Assembly: GCA_030448265.1 (NCBI GenBank) | Contig: JAUJNG010000009.1 | Location: 62,001 to 126,000 of the forward strand | From: Abditibacterium sp. | GTDB lineage: Bacteria; Armatimonadota; Abditibacteriia; Abditibacteriales; Abditibacteriaceae | DNA length: 64,000 nucleotides | Reading direction: 5' to 3' | Position numbers and translations under genes: made by a program | Shown: piece by piece, positions 42,118 to 50,959 of the stretch | Position numbering within the stretch: position 1 is the stretch's first letter | How the letters are laid out: each line of letters starts with the position of its first letter | Notes under the pieces: model-generated | What the model was told of the DNA's origin: nothing | The model's input: only the letters and a program-made list of their open reading frames with translations | Database searches by the model: none

Positions 42118-42315
42118 TTACGCGATGACTTCGACAAGATGCTTCACTTTGAAGATCATGCCGCGCACGCTACCGTTGTCGGGGAGTTCGGCCACCGCGC
42201 CCATTCTGCGCAGGCCGAGCGCCGCGACGGTTGCCTTCTGGTCTTTGGGATTGCCGATTGGGCTTTTCTTCAGCTTCACTCGGATAGTCGATGATTTCGG
42301 GTTGTCTTGGCTCAT
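42118..42315 (-). CDS. rpmD: 50S ribosomal protein L30
   Basis: 65 aa from ATG 42315. STIRVKLKKSPIGNPKDQKA, TVAALGLRRMG and MIFKVKHLVEV are the L30 core. All but the last ~52 bp is overlapped, in another frame, by the 3' end of rpsE. Usual position between rpsE and rplO. Confidence 0.95.
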   Translation of the reverse strand: MSQDNPKSSTIRVKLKKSPIGNPKDQKATVAALGLRRMGAVAELPDNGSVRGMIFKVKHLVEVIA

Positions 42316-42844
42316 ATAAAGTCGCGTCCTTGAGTTTGGCGGGAATCGCCAGATGGTTGAGTTCGACGCCGCGACGCTTCGCGACATCGGTGGCGCGCTG
42401 CATCTGACGCAAACCGTCCAGCACCGCATATACGTTGTTGATGGTGTTGTCCGAACCCATCGCTTTGGTCAAAACATCTTTGACGCCCACCGCTTCCAAA
42501 ACCGCGCGCGCGGCGGGGCCGGCGATAACGCCGGTTCCTGGCGAGGCGGGTTTGACCATGACGCGCGCGCTTCCGGTGCGTCCGATGGTCATGTGCGGAA
42601 TCGTGGTGTTGACGAGGGGCACTTCGATGAGATGCTTCTGGGCGCTTTCCGAGCCTTTGCGAATCGCATCCGGCACGCTCGCCGATTTGCCCATGCCCAC
42701 ACCGACGTGTCCGTTGCCGTCGCCGACCACGACGAGGCTCGAAAAGCGGCGCTTGCGTCCGCCCTTGACGGTTTTAGAAACCGGCTTGAGCTGGACGACT
42801 TTTTCGATTCTGAGTAATTCGGGATCTACTTGAACTCTGGCCAT
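42170..42844 (-). CDS. rpsE: 30S ribosomal protein S5 with tail overprinting rpmD
   Basis: 224 aa, against about 165-175 in most bacteria. The core is normal: VKGGRKRRFSSLVVVGDGNG, HVGVGMGKSASVPDAIRKGS, GSARVMVKPASPGTGVIAGP. After AIPAKLKDATLYE, the last ~48 residues (PRQPEIIDYPSEAEE, then GNRRGARPAQNGRGGRTPRQ) are read from DNA that also encodes L30 in a different frame, a 146-bp overlap. Either S5 lost its stop and gained an Arg-rich tail, or a frameshift error lies near the old stop. Confidence 0.93.
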   Translation of the reverse strand: MARVQVDPELLRIEKVVQLKPVSKTVKGGRKRRFSSLVVVGDGNGHVGVGMGKSASVPDAIRKGSESAQKHLIEVPLVNTTIPHMTIGRTGSARVMVKPASPGTGVIAGPAARAVLEAVGVKDVLTKAMGSDNTINNVYAVLDGLRQMQRATDVAKRRGVELNHLAIPAKLKDATLYEPRQPEIIDYPSEAEEKPNRQSQRPEGNRRGARPAQNGRGGRTPRQR

Positions 42845-42853
42845 AATTTGTCC

Positions 42854-43222
42854 TTAAAACTGCAAGCCCGCTTCGCGCGCCGCTTCGGCGAACTCTTTGA
42901 CGGCGCCGTGATATTGCACACCGTTGCGGTCGAAAACGACCGCTTCAATGCCCGCCTCTTTGGCTTTGGCCGCGATGGACGCGCCCACAACCCTGGCCGC
43001 CGCGACCGAGCCTTTGCCGCCCTCGATTTGAGTGGCGACATCATTTTGCAGCGTCGAAGCCGCCGCCAGGGTTTTGCCGTTCACGTCGTCAATCACTTGA
43101 ACGTGAATGTGACGCAGCGTGCGGCTGACATGAAGGCGCGGACGTGTCGCCGTGCCTTTGACTTTCTGACGCAAGCGCATATGCCGCCGCTTGCGTAATT
43201 CATTTCCGTTTTTCTTAGCCAT
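42854..43222 (-). CDS. rplR: 50S ribosomal protein L18
   Basis: 122 aa. Basic N-terminus [40 protein letters not shown] and [20 protein letters not shown]. 5S rRNA-binding protein. 9 bp before rpsE. Confidence 0.98.
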   Translation of the reverse strand: MAKKNGNELRKRRHMRLRQKVKGTATRPRLHVSRTLRHIHVQVIDDVNGKTLAAASTLQNDVATQIEGGKGSVAAARVVGASIAAKAKEAGIEAVVFDRNGVQYHGAVKEFAEAAREAGLQF

Positions 43223-43310
43223 ATTTCCTCTTTGGACTTGAGACCTGGGCCATTGGCTCTCGATTTCCGACCGATTACCGCCGCACCCAAATCCAAAGCA
43301 TTGGTCGCGT

Positions 43311-43434
43311 TAATAGGACGCTAACTTCGTTCGCAACCTACGGACGCTACTTTTTCGCTACTTCTTTTTTTAAAAAAGTTGTGTCCGCGAAGCGGTTGCG
43401 TCCAAAGGTAGCGAACGAAGTTAGCGTCCTATTA
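43311..43434. repeat. long palindrome, family C
   Basis: TAATAGGACGCTAACTTCGT (from 43311) pairs with ACGAAGTTAGCGTCCTATTA (ending 43434), with internal CTTTTTT/AAAAAAG and CCGCGAAGCGG stems. It lies 6 bp from the rplF stop codon. Related copy at 51672-51797. Confidence 0.95.
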
Positions 43435-43440
43435 AGCAAG

Positions 43441-44019
43441 TTATTTTTTCTTCTTGTCGGCCTGTTTGCCGACTTTGCGAATCACGCGCTCGCCCTGATA
43501 ACGCAGACCCTTACCCTTGTAAGGCTCGACCGGGCGGCGGCCTTTGACATCCGCCGCGAAGTCGCCGAGAATCTGCTTGTCGTGGCTCGTAATCGTGATC
43601 GTCGCGGCCAGAAGGCCATTTTCGGTCGTGGGCGTCGAGTTCGCAACCGTGACCGCGATGCCTTCGGGAAGCGCAATATCGACCGGATGCGAATAGCCGA
43701 GCGCGAGTTTCAGCGTCTTGCCCGCGACTTCGGCGCGATAACCGACGCCGCGCAGTTCGATGATTTTCGTAAAGCCGGTGCTGGCGCCCACAACCGCGTT
43801 ATTGAGCAGCGCGCGAGTCAGACCGTGCAGCGAGCGATGCTGCTTCGATTCCGAAGGCCGCGCGACGGTGAGAACCCCGTTTTCCTGCGAGGTTTGAAAT
43901 TCGGCGGGGATTGGCGCGGTGGTGGTGCCTTTCGGCCCCTTCACAGTCGCCAGACCGTCGTTGATGGTGATGTTGACGCCCTGCGGAATCGCAATCGGCG
44001 CTTTTCCAATTCGTGACAT
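43441..44019 (-). CDS. rplF: 50S ribosomal protein L6
   Basis: 192 aa from ATG 44019 with GGAG ahead. MSRIGKAPIAIPQGVNITIN, KIIELRGVGYRAEV and the C-terminal VKGRRPVEPYKGKGLRYQGE. Lys-rich extra tail (KQADKKKK). Contacts 23S rRNA near the factor-binding site. Confidence 0.98.
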   Translation of the reverse strand: MSRIGKAPIAIPQGVNITINDGLATVKGPKGTTTAPIPAEFQTSQENGVLTVARPSESKQHRSLHGLTRALLNNAVVGASTGFTKIIELRGVGYRAEVAGKTLKLALGYSHPVDIALPEGIAVTVANSTPTTENGLLAATITITSHDKQILGDFAADVKGRRPVEPYKGKGLRYQGERVIRKVGKQADKKKK

Positions 44020-44044
44020 AGTTTCTCCAGTGCCTGCAAAGAAG

Positions 44045-44142
44045 ATTTTCAACACAGAGAACACGGAGGAACAGAGGAAAACGGAGAAATTCAAGAAAAA
44101 ACTCTGTCACCCTCTGTCTCTTTGTGTTCTCTGTGTTGAAAA
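44045..44142. repeat. palindrome of CACAGAGAACAC type (family F)
   Basis: ATTTTCAACACAGAGAACAC pairs with GTGTTCTCTGTGTTGAAAAT; the interior is imperfectly paired GGAGGAACAGAGG against CCTCTGTCTC. It is 6 bp from the rpsH stop codon. Confidence 0.92.
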
Positions 44143-44148
44143 TTGCTC

Positions 44149-44544
44149 TTAATACACTTTCGCTAAAAGCTCTCCGCCGACGCCCGCGCTTTTGGCGCCG
44201 GAGCCGGTCAGCACGCCGCGCGGCGTGGACAAAATGGCGACGCCGAGTCCGCCCAGAACACGCGGAATGTCGGTTTTGCCGACGTAAATGCGGCGGCCTG
44301 GCTTCGAGACGCGCTCGATGTGCTGCAAAATGCGCTCACGCGAGTCGCTGTAGCGCAACGTGACGGTGAGCAGTCCTTGTTTGTCGTCGGCGCGTGAAGC
44401 GTAGTCGGCGATGTAGCCTTCTTCTTTGAGAACGCGCGCGATTTCAATTTTGATTTTGGAGGACGGAACGGTGACATCCACTTTTTTCGCTTTGTTGGCG
44501 TTGCGAATGGAGGTCAGGAAGTCCGCGATGGGATCAGTTTGCAT
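44149..44544 (-). CDS. rpsH: 30S ribosomal protein S8
   Basis: 131 aa. DPIADFLTSIRNANKAKK at the N-terminus and RVLGGLGVAILSTPRGVLTG near the C-terminus. 16S central-domain binder and known repressor of the spc operon in other bacteria. Confidence 0.98.
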   Translation of the reverse strand: MQTDPIADFLTSIRNANKAKKVDVTVPSSKIKIEIARVLKEEGYIADYASRADDKQGLLTVTLRYSDSRERILQHIERVSKPGRRIYVGKTDIPRVLGGLGVAILSTPRGVLTGSGAKSAGVGGELLAKVY

Positions 44545-44619
44545 CTAATATGGTTCCTCTACTCGATATCCCTATGGGTAGAAGTTCGAGTTTGGGTTCG
44601 GGAATTTCGCGGGGCGAAA

Positions 44620-44814
44620 TTACCAGCTCGATTTGGTCACGCCAGGGATAAGCCCTTTGTGCGCCATGTCGCGGAAGCAAATGCGGCAGATGCCGAAGCG
44701 ACGCATATAACCGCGCGGACGTCCGCACAGTTGGCACCGATTCTTGATCCGAGCCGAAAACTGCGGCTTGGCATTGATCCGAACGGTTTTTGCTACTTTG
44801 CTTGATTTAGCCAT
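44620..44814 (-). CDS. rpsZ: 30S ribosomal protein S14, zinc-binding short form
   Basis: 64 aa with zinc ligands C27, C30, C43 and C46 ([20 protein letters not shown]). The short, type Z form. It lies between rpsH and the small membrane ORF. Confidence 0.97.
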   Translation of the reverse strand: MAKSSKVAKTVRINAKPQFSARIKNRCQLCGRPRGYMRRFGICRICFRDMAHKGLIPGVTKSSW

Positions 44815-44823
44815 GATGTTTGT

Positions 44824-45075
44824 TCAATCGACTTTGTGACTTTTCTCTGATCTTAACTTCTCCACTGTAATTTGTCCTGACTGTATTTTCCACGTGAGAA
44901 ATATAGCCACGGCGGAAATTACCGCACATAAGAAGATGATTAGAAAGTATAGGAATGATTTTGTTTTCTCTGGCAAACCTGAACTACTCACAAAAGGGCC
45001 GAGGAACATACATAAAAGCATACATATGAACAACCAAGGTGAAATCAGGATTTTGAACCAGAGAGAATTCATCAT
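44824..45075 (-). CDS. small membrane protein inserted between rplE and rpsZ
   Basis: 83 aa from ATG 45075, 1 bp after the rplE stop. Two hydrophobic segments (ILISPWLFICMLLCMFLGPF, FLYFLIIFLCAVISAVAIFL) and a charged tail. Clearly lower GC than the neighbours. In other bacteria rplE and the S14 gene are adjacent, so this is an insertion. Function unknown. Confidence 0.6.
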   Translation of the reverse strand: MMNSLWFKILISPWLFICMLLCMFLGPFVSSSGLPEKTKSFLYFLIIFLCAVISAVAIFLTWKIQSGQITVEKLRSEKSHKVD

Positions 45076-45076
45076 C

Positions 45077-45637
45077 TTATTGCGGCGCCTCACCGCGCTT
45101 CCGCATCGGCAGACCGAGTTCGCGCAGTAAGAAGCGCGCTTCATCGTCAGTTGCGGCGCTGGTCACGAAGGTGATGTCCATGCCGCGCGCTTTGGTGACT
45201 TTGTCGGCGTTGATTTCGGGGAAGATAATCTGCTCGCGCACGCCGAAGGTGTAGTTGCCGCGCCCGTCGAAGGAGCGGTCAGGAATGCCCTGAAAGTCGC
45301 GGATGCGCGGCAGAGCCGCGTGAATCAAGCGATACATGAATTCCCACATCCGCTCGCCGCGCAGCGTGACCATGCAGCCAATGGGCATTCCCTCGCGCAG
45401 TTTGAAGTTGGCGATGCTCTTTTTGGCCTTGCGAATCGCCGGTTTCTGGCCGGTGATGGTGGCGAGGTCGGCGGCGGCGGCGTCCATGAGTTTGGAATCT
45501 TCGCGCGCATCGCCCACGCCCATGTTGACCACGATTTTCTGCAACCTGGGAAGCTGCATTGGGTTGGCATAGCCGAATTGTTTTTGCAAAGCCTCTTTGA
45601 CCTGGCTTTCGTAGCGTTCTTGTAAGTGTGGTGTCAT
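45077..45637 (-). CDS. rplE: 50S ribosomal protein L5
   Basis: 186 aa. [40 protein letters not shown] and [18 protein letters not shown] are typical. 5S rRNA binder in the central protuberance. Normally adjacent to rplX; a GNAT gene intervenes. Confidence 0.98.
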   Translation of the reverse strand: MTPHLQERYESQVKEALQKQFGYANPMQLPRLQKIVVNMGVGDAREDSKLMDAAAADLATITGQKPAIRKAKKSIANFKLREGMPIGCMVTLRGERMWEFMYRLIHAALPRIRDFQGIPDRSFDGRGNYTFGVREQIIFPEINADKVTKARGMDITFVTSAATDDEARFLLRELGLPMRKRGEAPQ

Positions 45638-45694
45638 CGTTTTGATGTCGGACGGTTTCCAAGCGTCTCAATTAGGTTGTTTGTAATATGCGCT

Positions 45695-46156
45695 TCATCG
45701 CGCAAATTGTGAAAGACGGGATAGCAAGTCTGAGCATTGAATCTCAAAGCTAATCCTGTCGGCTTTCTGTTCTACTGATTTGAACCCTAACTTCTCATGC
45801 AACGCAAGCGAAGCACCATTAAAATTATGAACATCAGTTTTTACAACCGTAAAACAGGAACTTCGTAAATTCAAATGCAACTGAATTAGTAGTTCGCGGA
45901 GTATATAGCGGCGTTGATAATCAGGATGAACTTGAATAGAGTTAATGCGAATGCTTCTATCAGCTTCCGGCGAACATTCAACGTAAGCAACTATTCGCCC
46001 CTCACGTTCAACTACACCAAAAACCGCGCCTCGACTAATATTGGCAAGCAATCCGGCACGTCTTCTGTTTGGATCGAACTGAATCCCCGATTTTTCAAGA
46101 ATCGGCGTCATGTTCAGTTGGTCAAGACTCAGAATTTGCTCTATATCAATACTCAT
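45695..46156 (-). CDS. GNAT-family N-acetyltransferase
   Basis: 153 aa. GRIVAYVECSPEADRSIRIN, VHPDYQRRYILRELLIQLHL and FNGASLALHEKLGFKSVEQK follow the GNAT order, with the acetyl-CoA loop in a degenerate Q-R-R-Y form rather than Q-x-x-G-x-G/A. Lower GC than the flanking rplX and rplE, so probably acquired. Substrate unknown; RimI-like ribosomal-protein acetylation is only a positional guess. Confidence 0.75.
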   Translation of the reverse strand: MSIDIEQILSLDQLNMTPILEKSGIQFDPNRRRAGLLANISRGAVFGVVEREGRIVAYVECSPEADRSIRINSIQVHPDYQRRYILRELLIQLHLNLRSSCFTVVKTDVHNFNGASLALHEKLGFKSVEQKADRISFEIQCSDLLSRLSQFAR

Positions 46157-46170
46157 CCCACCTCACTCAG

Positions 46171-46521
46171 TTAAATCGTCTCCCCGCTCTTGACGCTGAC
46201 GCGCGCCCGTTTGCCGTCTTCGCCTTTGACCAGACGAATGCGCGAGGGCACACCTTTGGCGTCCACGAGCATCACGTTGGAAGCGTCAATGGGCATCGTT
46301 TTTTCGGTGATGCCCTGCTCGCCTCCGGCTTGCTGCGCTCGCTTGCTGGGCATATCTTTGACGACGTTGACGCCTTCAACGATGAGCTTGCCTTTGTCGC
46401 GCAGCACGGACAGCACTTTGCGCGGCGTTTTGCGGTCGCGGTATTTGCCGCTCAGCACGACAACGCTGTCGCCGGTGCGGATATTGATTTTTTTGGCCAC
46501 CGCCACTGGTTTCTTTTTCAT
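46171..46521 (-). CDS. rplX: 50S ribosomal protein L24
   Basis: 116 aa. IRTGDSVVVLSGKYRDRKTP with a KOW motif and VEGVNVVKDMPSKR. Assembly initiator of the large subunit. 2 bp after rplN. Confidence 0.97.
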   Translation of the reverse strand: MKKKPVAVAKKINIRTGDSVVVLSGKYRDRKTPRKVLSVLRDKGKLIVEGVNVVKDMPSKRAQQAGGEQGITEKTMPIDASNVMLVDAKGVPSRIRLVKGEDGKRARVSVKSGETI

Positions 46522-46523
46522 CT

Positions 46524-46892
46524 TTAAAGCACCTCTGGGGCGAGCGACACGATTTTCATAAAGCCTTTGTCGCGCAGTTCACGCGCGACCGGCCCGAAAA
46601 TGCGCGTGCCGCGCGGGTTGCCGTCGGGGTTGACGATCACGCAGGCGTTGTCGTCGAACCGGATGTGCGAACCATCGGTGCGGCGCACGCCTTCGACCGA
46701 GCGCACGATCACGGCAGTCACGACATCGCCCGATTTTACGGGAGCGCCAGGCGTGGCTTCTTTGACCGCGCATTTGATGCGGTCGCCGACGTTGCCGAAC
46801 TTGGCGTTCGAGCCTTTCATGACGCGAATGCAAAGCAGTTCGCGCGCACCCGAATTATCTGCGGATTTAAGCCGCGTTTCATTTTGAATCAT
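46524..46892 (-). CDS. rplN: 50S ribosomal protein L14
   Basis: 122 aa, standard length. [40 protein letters not shown] and [20 protein letters not shown]. Interface protein of the 50S subunit. A family B palindrome lies in the 149-bp spacer between rpsQ and rplN. Confidence 0.99.
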   Translation of the reverse strand: MIQNETRLKSADNSGARELLCIRVMKGSNAKFGNVGDRIKCAVKEATPGAPVKSGDVVTAVIVRSVEGVRRTDGSHIRFDDNACVIVNPDGNPRGTRIFGPVARELRDKGFMKIVSLAPEVL

Positions 46893-46996
46893 CGCTTACA
46901 CCTTCCTTCGTCGGGGCCGGCATTTTCCATGCTCCGGCGTGGTTAAGATTTTCTTTGAAGTCACTCAAAGGCACCTTCCGAAAACTGGCCACGCAT

Positions 46997-47065
46997 CGTA
47001 GGGGCGTAGCGTGCTACGCCCTCGAAACGTATCGCGCTCTGGGCGTAGCACGCTACGCCCCTACG
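46997..47065. repeat. palindrome, family B
   Basis: CGTAGGGGCGTAGCGTGCTA pairs with TAGCACGCTACGCCCCTACG; each arm self-folds (GGGCGTAGC-GT-GCTACGCCC). 36 bp from the rpsQ stop. Confidence 0.95.
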
Positions 47066-47101
47066 CATTGGCAATCAACGGAAATAGCCTCGGCCAACTT
47101 C

Positions 47102-47374
47102 TTACTTCGCGCGCTCGACAATTTCGAGGACGCGCCAGTTTTTATCGCGCGAAATCGGGCGGGTTTCCATGATGCGGACGCGGTCGCCGACTTTGCAGTC
47201 GTTGGGTTCGTCGTGCGCTTTGAAACGCTTGGTGACGCGCTGGACGCGGCCATAAAGCGGGTGACGCTTCAAGCGCTCGACCGCGACGACGGCGGTTTTG
47301 TCCATTTTGTCGGACACAACCAGACCTTCGCGGATTTTGCGCGCCGAGCGCTCTTGAGTTGTTGTTTCAGTCAT
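47102..47374 (-). CDS. rpsQ: 30S ribosomal protein S17
   Basis: 90 aa from ATG 47374. [40 protein letters not shown] and [20 protein letters not shown]. Follows rpmC by 8 bp. Confidence 0.98.
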   Translation of the reverse strand: MTETTTQERSARKIREGLVVSDKMDKTAVVAVERLKRHPLYGRVQRVTKRFKAHDEPNDCKVGDRVRIMETRPISRDKNWRVLEIVERAK

Positions 47375-47382
47375 TTTTCCTC

Positions 47383-47658
47383 TTAAGCCGCGGCCGTCAT
47401 CTGGGCCATTTCGGCTTTGTGTCGGCGCGCCGTTTGTTCGGTTTGCACCCGCGCGATGAGTTTCCGCACATGACGAATCCGCATCGGGTTGGGCACCTGC
47501 TGCAACATCGCCTGAGTGCGAAGGTTGAGCAGTTCGCGCGAGCAATCGTCCAAAATTTCTTTAAGTTCCGCGTCGTCGGCCCCGTGAACACGCTCACGAA
47601 CTTCGTGAAGTTTCACAGTTTTGCCGCCGCCGGAGATGTAATTATTCAGATCCGCCAC
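47383..47658 (-). CDS. rpmC: 50S ribosomal protein L29
   Basis: 91 aa, somewhat longer than the usual ~65 because of N- and C-terminal extensions. Core: [20 protein letters not shown] and [15 protein letters not shown]. Overlaps the end of rplP by 17 bp. A start at an internal codon (for instance near KLHEVRERV) is possible. Confidence 0.93.
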   Translation of the reverse strand: MADLNNYISGGGKTVKLHEVRERVHGADDAELKEILDDCSRELLNLRTQAMLQQVPNPMRIRHVRKLIARVQTEQTARRHKAEMAQMTAAA

Positions 47659-48079
47659 TGGTGGTCACTTCCTCTTCGCGCCGGATGAATTTGGTTTTCA
47701 TCGGCAGTTTCATGCGCGCACGGCGCATCGCTTCTTCGGCAGCCTCGGCGGGCACGCCCGACATCTCGAACATGACCCGTCCAGGTTTCACAACCGCCAC
47801 CCAGAACTCCGGCGCGCCCTTGCCAGACCCCATGCGGGTTTCGGCGGGCTTTTTGGTCACCGGCTTATCGGGGAAGACGCGAATCCACACTTTTCCGCCG
47901 CGCTTGACGTAACCGACAATGGCGCGACGCGCCGATTCGATTTGCCGCGAAGTCACCCACGAGGGTTCGAGCGCCTGAATCGCATAATCGCCGAAAGCGA
48001 TGTAATTCCCGCGCGTCGCCACACCGCGGCGATGGCCTCGATGCTGGCGGCGATATTTGACGTTTTTGGGCATCAACAT
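47642..48079 (-). CDS. rplP: 50S ribosomal protein L16
   Basis: 145 aa. [60 protein letters not shown]. Sits at the A-site/central protuberance. A start at the second Met is equally possible. Confidence 0.98.
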   Translation of the reverse strand: MLMPKNVKYRRQHRGHRRGVATRGNYIAFGDYAIQALEPSWVTSRQIESARRAIVGYVKRGGKVWIRVFPDKPVTKKPAETRMGSGKGAPEFWVAVVKPGRVMFEMSGVPAEAAEEAMRRARMKLPMKTKFIRREEEVTTSGGSE

Positions 48080-48094
48080 AGTGCCATCACTCCT

Positions 48095-48898
48095 TTAATT
48101 AGATCGGTCGCCGCCGCCGCGATTGTCATCGCGGCGCGGTCTGCGGTCGTCGCCACCCTCGCGGCGAGGGCGGCGGTCATCGCGGTCGCGTCCGCCGCGC
48201 CCGCGTTGCAGCGTCTGAACCGGCGCTTCCATGTCGCCGATGATGTCGCCGCGATAAATCCAGCATTTCACGCCGATGTTTCCATAGGTCGTGGCCGCTT
48301 CGGCGAAACCGTAGTCAATATCGGCGCGCAAGGTGTGGAGCGGCACTTTGCCGTCGCGCACCTGTTCGTGACGCGCGATTTCGGCACCGGCCAAACGGCC
48401 CGACGCCAGAATTTTGCAGCCCAGCGCGCCTTCTTTCATCACGCGCTGCAGCGTCATGCGAATCGCGCGGCGGAAAGCAACGCGACGCTCGATCTGCTGA
48501 GCAATGGATTCGGCGACGAGCTGTCCGTCCAGGTTAGGCGAACGCACTTCTTCAACCGTAACGCGCACATCACGCTTGCACAGATTCGCCAGGGCTTTCT
48601 GCAACCGCTCGATGTCCTGCCCGCGCTGCCCGATAACGACACCAGGCTTGGCGGTGTGGAGTTTCACCACGACGCGGTTGGCCTGACGCTCGATTTCGAT
48701 ACGCGACAGAGCCGGATCGTTGAAACGGTCGCGCGAACCAGGGCGAACCGGTTTGTTCTTGAGGAATTTCTTGACGAAGCGGCGAATGCGCTCATCTTCG
48801 AGCAGATATTCCTTGTAGTTGTCTTTGCTATACCAGCGACTGTGCCAGGGCTTGATGATGCCGAGGCGCAGGCCGTAAGGATGAATTTTTTGTCCCAT
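48095..48898 (-). CDS. rpsC: 30S ribosomal protein S3 with Arg/Asp-rich tail
   Basis: 267 aa. [20 protein letters not shown], the KH domain [17 protein letters not shown] and [12 protein letters not shown]. The last ~40 residues are a low-complexity tail ([20 protein letters not shown]), absent from many S3 proteins and similar in flavour to the S5 tail. mRNA entry-channel protein. Confidence 0.98.
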   Translation of the reverse strand: MGQKIHPYGLRLGIIKPWHSRWYSKDNYKEYLLEDERIRRFVKKFLKNKPVRPGSRDRFNDPALSRIEIERQANRVVVKLHTAKPGVVIGQRGQDIERLQKALANLCKRDVRVTVEEVRSPNLDGQLVAESIAQQIERRVAFRRAIRMTLQRVMKEGALGCKILASGRLAGAEIARHEQVRDGKVPLHTLRADIDYGFAEAATTYGNIGVKCWIYRGDIIGDMEAPVQTLQRGRGGRDRDDRRPRREGGDDRRPRRDDNRGGGDRSN

Positions 48899-49231
48899 TT
48901 ATGCTTTCTCCTCGACGATCACCGTAATGTGGCTCATGCGCTTGACGATGGTGTCGGCGCGGCCACGACTGCGCGGCAGGTAACGCTTGAGCGATTTGCC
49001 TTTATCGATCATGATGGTGGAAACCATCAATTTGTCTTCGTCGGCGCCCTCGTTGTTGACGGCGTTGGCCGCCGCCGATTTGATAACTTTCGACAGAATC
49101 GGCGAGGCGATATGCGTGTCGAGCAACAAAATGTTTTGCGCTTCGACGACGGGTTTGCCTTTGACCAAGTTGGCCACACGGCGAACTTTGAGCGGCGTCA
49201 TCCGCAAATCTCTTAAAACAGCTTTTGCCAT
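48899..49231 (-). CDS. rplV: 50S ribosomal protein L22
   Basis: 110 aa from ATG 49231. LRDLRMTPLKVRRVANLVKG, KVIKSAAANAVNNEG and RYLPRSRGRADTIVKRMSHI. Lines the exit tunnel. Abuts rpsC. Confidence 0.98.
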   Translation of the reverse strand: MAKAVLRDLRMTPLKVRRVANLVKGKPVVEAQNILLLDTHIASPILSKVIKSAAANAVNNEGADEDKLMVSTIMIDKGKSLKRYLPRSRGRADTIVKRMSHITVIVEEKA

Positions 49232-49248
49232 TGGTTTTCCTTTGAGTT

Positions 49249-49341
49249 CGTAGGGACGCTGCTTGCTGCGTCCGACATCTCCATCGGAGACGGTGCATGG
49301 CAGCAATTCTTTCCAAGGACGCAGCAAGCAGCGTCCCTACG
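49249..49341. repeat. palindrome, family B
   Basis: CGTAGGGACGCTGCTTGCTG pairs with CAGCAAGCAGCGTCCCTACG; inner TCTCC-ATC-GGAGA hairpin. 9 bp from the rpsS stop. Confidence 0.95.
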
Positions 49342-49350
49342 AGGCTCAAT

Positions 49351-49629
49351 TTATTTGCGGACTTTCTCCGTGGTGCCGCCGTGCCGTTTGAAGGTGCGCG
49401 TCGGGACGAATTCGCCGAGTTTGTGGCCGACCATGTTCTCTTGAACATAGACCGGAACGTGTTTGCGACCATCATAGAGCGCGATGGTGTGTCCAATCAT
49501 TTCTGGGAAGACGGTAGAACGACGGCTCCACGACTTGATGATGCGTTTTTCGCCGCTTTCGTTCATCCCCAAAATTTTCTTCATCAGGTGGTCGTCAATG
49601 AACGGCCCCTTTTTCAGTGAACGTGACAT
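49351..49629 (-). CDS. rpsS: 30S ribosomal protein S19
   Basis: 92 aa. [60 protein letters not shown]. Head protein near the decoding site. Confidence 0.99.
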   Translation of the reverse strand: MSRSLKKGPFIDDHLMKKILGMNESGEKRIIKSWSRRSTVFPEMIGHTIALYDGRKHVPVYVQENMVGHKLGEFVPTRTFKRHGGTTEKVRK

Positions 49630-49640
49630 GGTAGTTTTGG

Positions 49641-49719
49641 AAGGCTAAAGGATGAAGGCTAAAGGCTAAATCACTCCGGCTGCGGCTTATTTAGCCTTTA
49701 GCCTTCATCCTTTAGCCTT
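49641..49719. repeat. palindrome, family E
   Basis: AAGGCTAAAGGATGAAGGCT pairs with AGCCTTCATCCTTTAGCCTT. 2 bp from the rplB stop. Arms are identical to those at 33643-33723; the loops differ. Confidence 0.94.
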
Positions 49720-49721
49720 TT

Positions 49722-50567
49722 TTACTTGCTATTCCTTTTGCGGATGATCATCTTGTCGCTCGGCTTTTTGGTTTTGCGCGTCTTGTAGCCGATGGCTTTC
49801 ACGCCCGTCGCCGAAACGGGGCCGCTCTTGCGACGCCCAATCGAGGCGCGGCCTTCGCCGCCGCCGTGCGGATGGTCGTTGGGGTTCATCGCTTTGCCCC
49901 GAACGTGCGGCGTGATGCCGCGATGGCGATTGCGTCCGGCGTTGCCCCACACAATCGAATCCCATTCGGAGTTGCCGACTTCGCCAATCGTGGCGCGGCA
50001 GGCCAGTTGGACGAGACGAGTTTCGCGAGAAGGCAGCAAAATGAGGGCAAATTTGCCTTCTTTGGCCTGCAAAATCGCGCTCGTGCCCGCCGAACGCGCC
50101 ATCTGCGCGCCTTTTCCTGGCGAAAGCTCGATGTTGTGAATCGTGGTGCCCACCGGAATGTTTTGCAACGGCAGGCTGTGGCCGACGCGAATTTCCGCTG
50201 TCGGCCCGTCCATAATCGTCGCGCCGACTTTGAGGCCTTCGGGCGCCACGATGTAGCGCTTGGTCTTGTTCTTGTCGGCGTTTTGAATCAGCGCGATGTT
50301 GGCGGAGCGATTCGGATCGTATTCGAGAGCGATAACTTCGCCCGCGATGCCGTCCAGACGGCGCTTGAAGTCCACAATGCGATACATCCGCTTGTGGCCG
50401 CCGCCTTTGTTGCGGGCCGTCATGCGACCCTGATTGTTGCGACCCGCCGTCTTTTTGAGCGGCTCGGTCAGCGACTTTTCGGGCCGCTTGTCGGAGAGTT
50501 CGGGATTTTTAATCACCGTCATCGCCCGACGCGCCGGAGAAGTCGGATTGAAAGATTTAATTGCCAT
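49722..50567 (-). CDS. rplB: 50S ribosomal protein L2
   Basis: 281 aa. [35 protein letters not shown] and [18 protein letters not shown], which includes the conserved histidine needed for peptidyl transfer. Standard length. Confidence 0.99.
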   Translation of the reverse strand: MAIKSFNPTSPARRAMTVIKNPELSDKRPEKSLTEPLKKTAGRNNQGRMTARNKGGGHKRMYRIVDFKRRLDGIAGEVIALEYDPNRSANIALIQNADKNKTKRYIVAPEGLKVGATIMDGPTAEIRVGHSLPLQNIPVGTTIHNIELSPGKGAQMARSAGTSAILQAKEGKFALILLPSRETRLVQLACRATIGEVGNSEWDSIVWGNAGRNRHRGITPHVRGKAMNPNDHPHGGGEGRASIGRRKSGPVSATGVKAIGYKTRKTKKPSDKMIIRKRNSK

Positions 50568-50581
50568 AATTGAGGTTGTTG

Positions 50582-50639
50582 GGTGGTTAGGTCGTTGGGT
50601 GGTTGAAAAACAACTTAACCACCCAACGACCTAACCACC
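50582..50639. repeat. low-complexity palindrome, GGTGGTTAGGTCGTTGGG type
   Basis: GGTGGTTAGGTCGTTGGGTG (50582 on) pairs perfectly with CACCCAACGACCTAACCACC (ending 50639). It begins 14 bp from the rplW stop. Confidence 0.93.
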
Positions 50640-50653
50640 TGAGGACTTACCCT

Positions 50654-50959
50654 TTACGCGCCCTCGAAGATTTCTTTGAGCCGTGTCGCCTTCGCGTCGG
50701 GCGCGAGGGTGACGATGGCTTTTTTCCAGTCGGCGGTTTTGCCTTTGCGGGCGCGACCGACTTGTTTGGTCTTGCCTTTCACCACGAGGGTGTTGACTTC
50801 GGCGACCTCGACGTCAAACGCGGTTTGAACCGCTTCTTTGATTTCGATTTTGTTCGCGCTCGTCTTGCAGCGAAAGGTGTAGCGACCCGCCTGCGAGAGG
50901 CGCACGCTTTTTTCGGTGATGACGGGACGCTCTAAAATTTCGTGTAATGGCTTGCTCAT
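50654..50959 (-). CDS. rplW: 50S ribosomal protein L23
   Basis: 101 aa from ATG 50959, overlapping the rplD stop by 4 bp. ILERPVITEKSVRLSQAGRY, TFRCKTSANKIEIKEAVQTA. Docking site for trigger factor and SRP at the tunnel exit. Confidence 0.98.
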   Translation of the reverse strand: MSKPLHEILERPVITEKSVRLSQAGRYTFRCKTSANKIEIKEAVQTAFDVEVAEVNTLVVKGKTKQVGRARKGKTADWKKAIVTLAPDAKATRLKEIFEGA

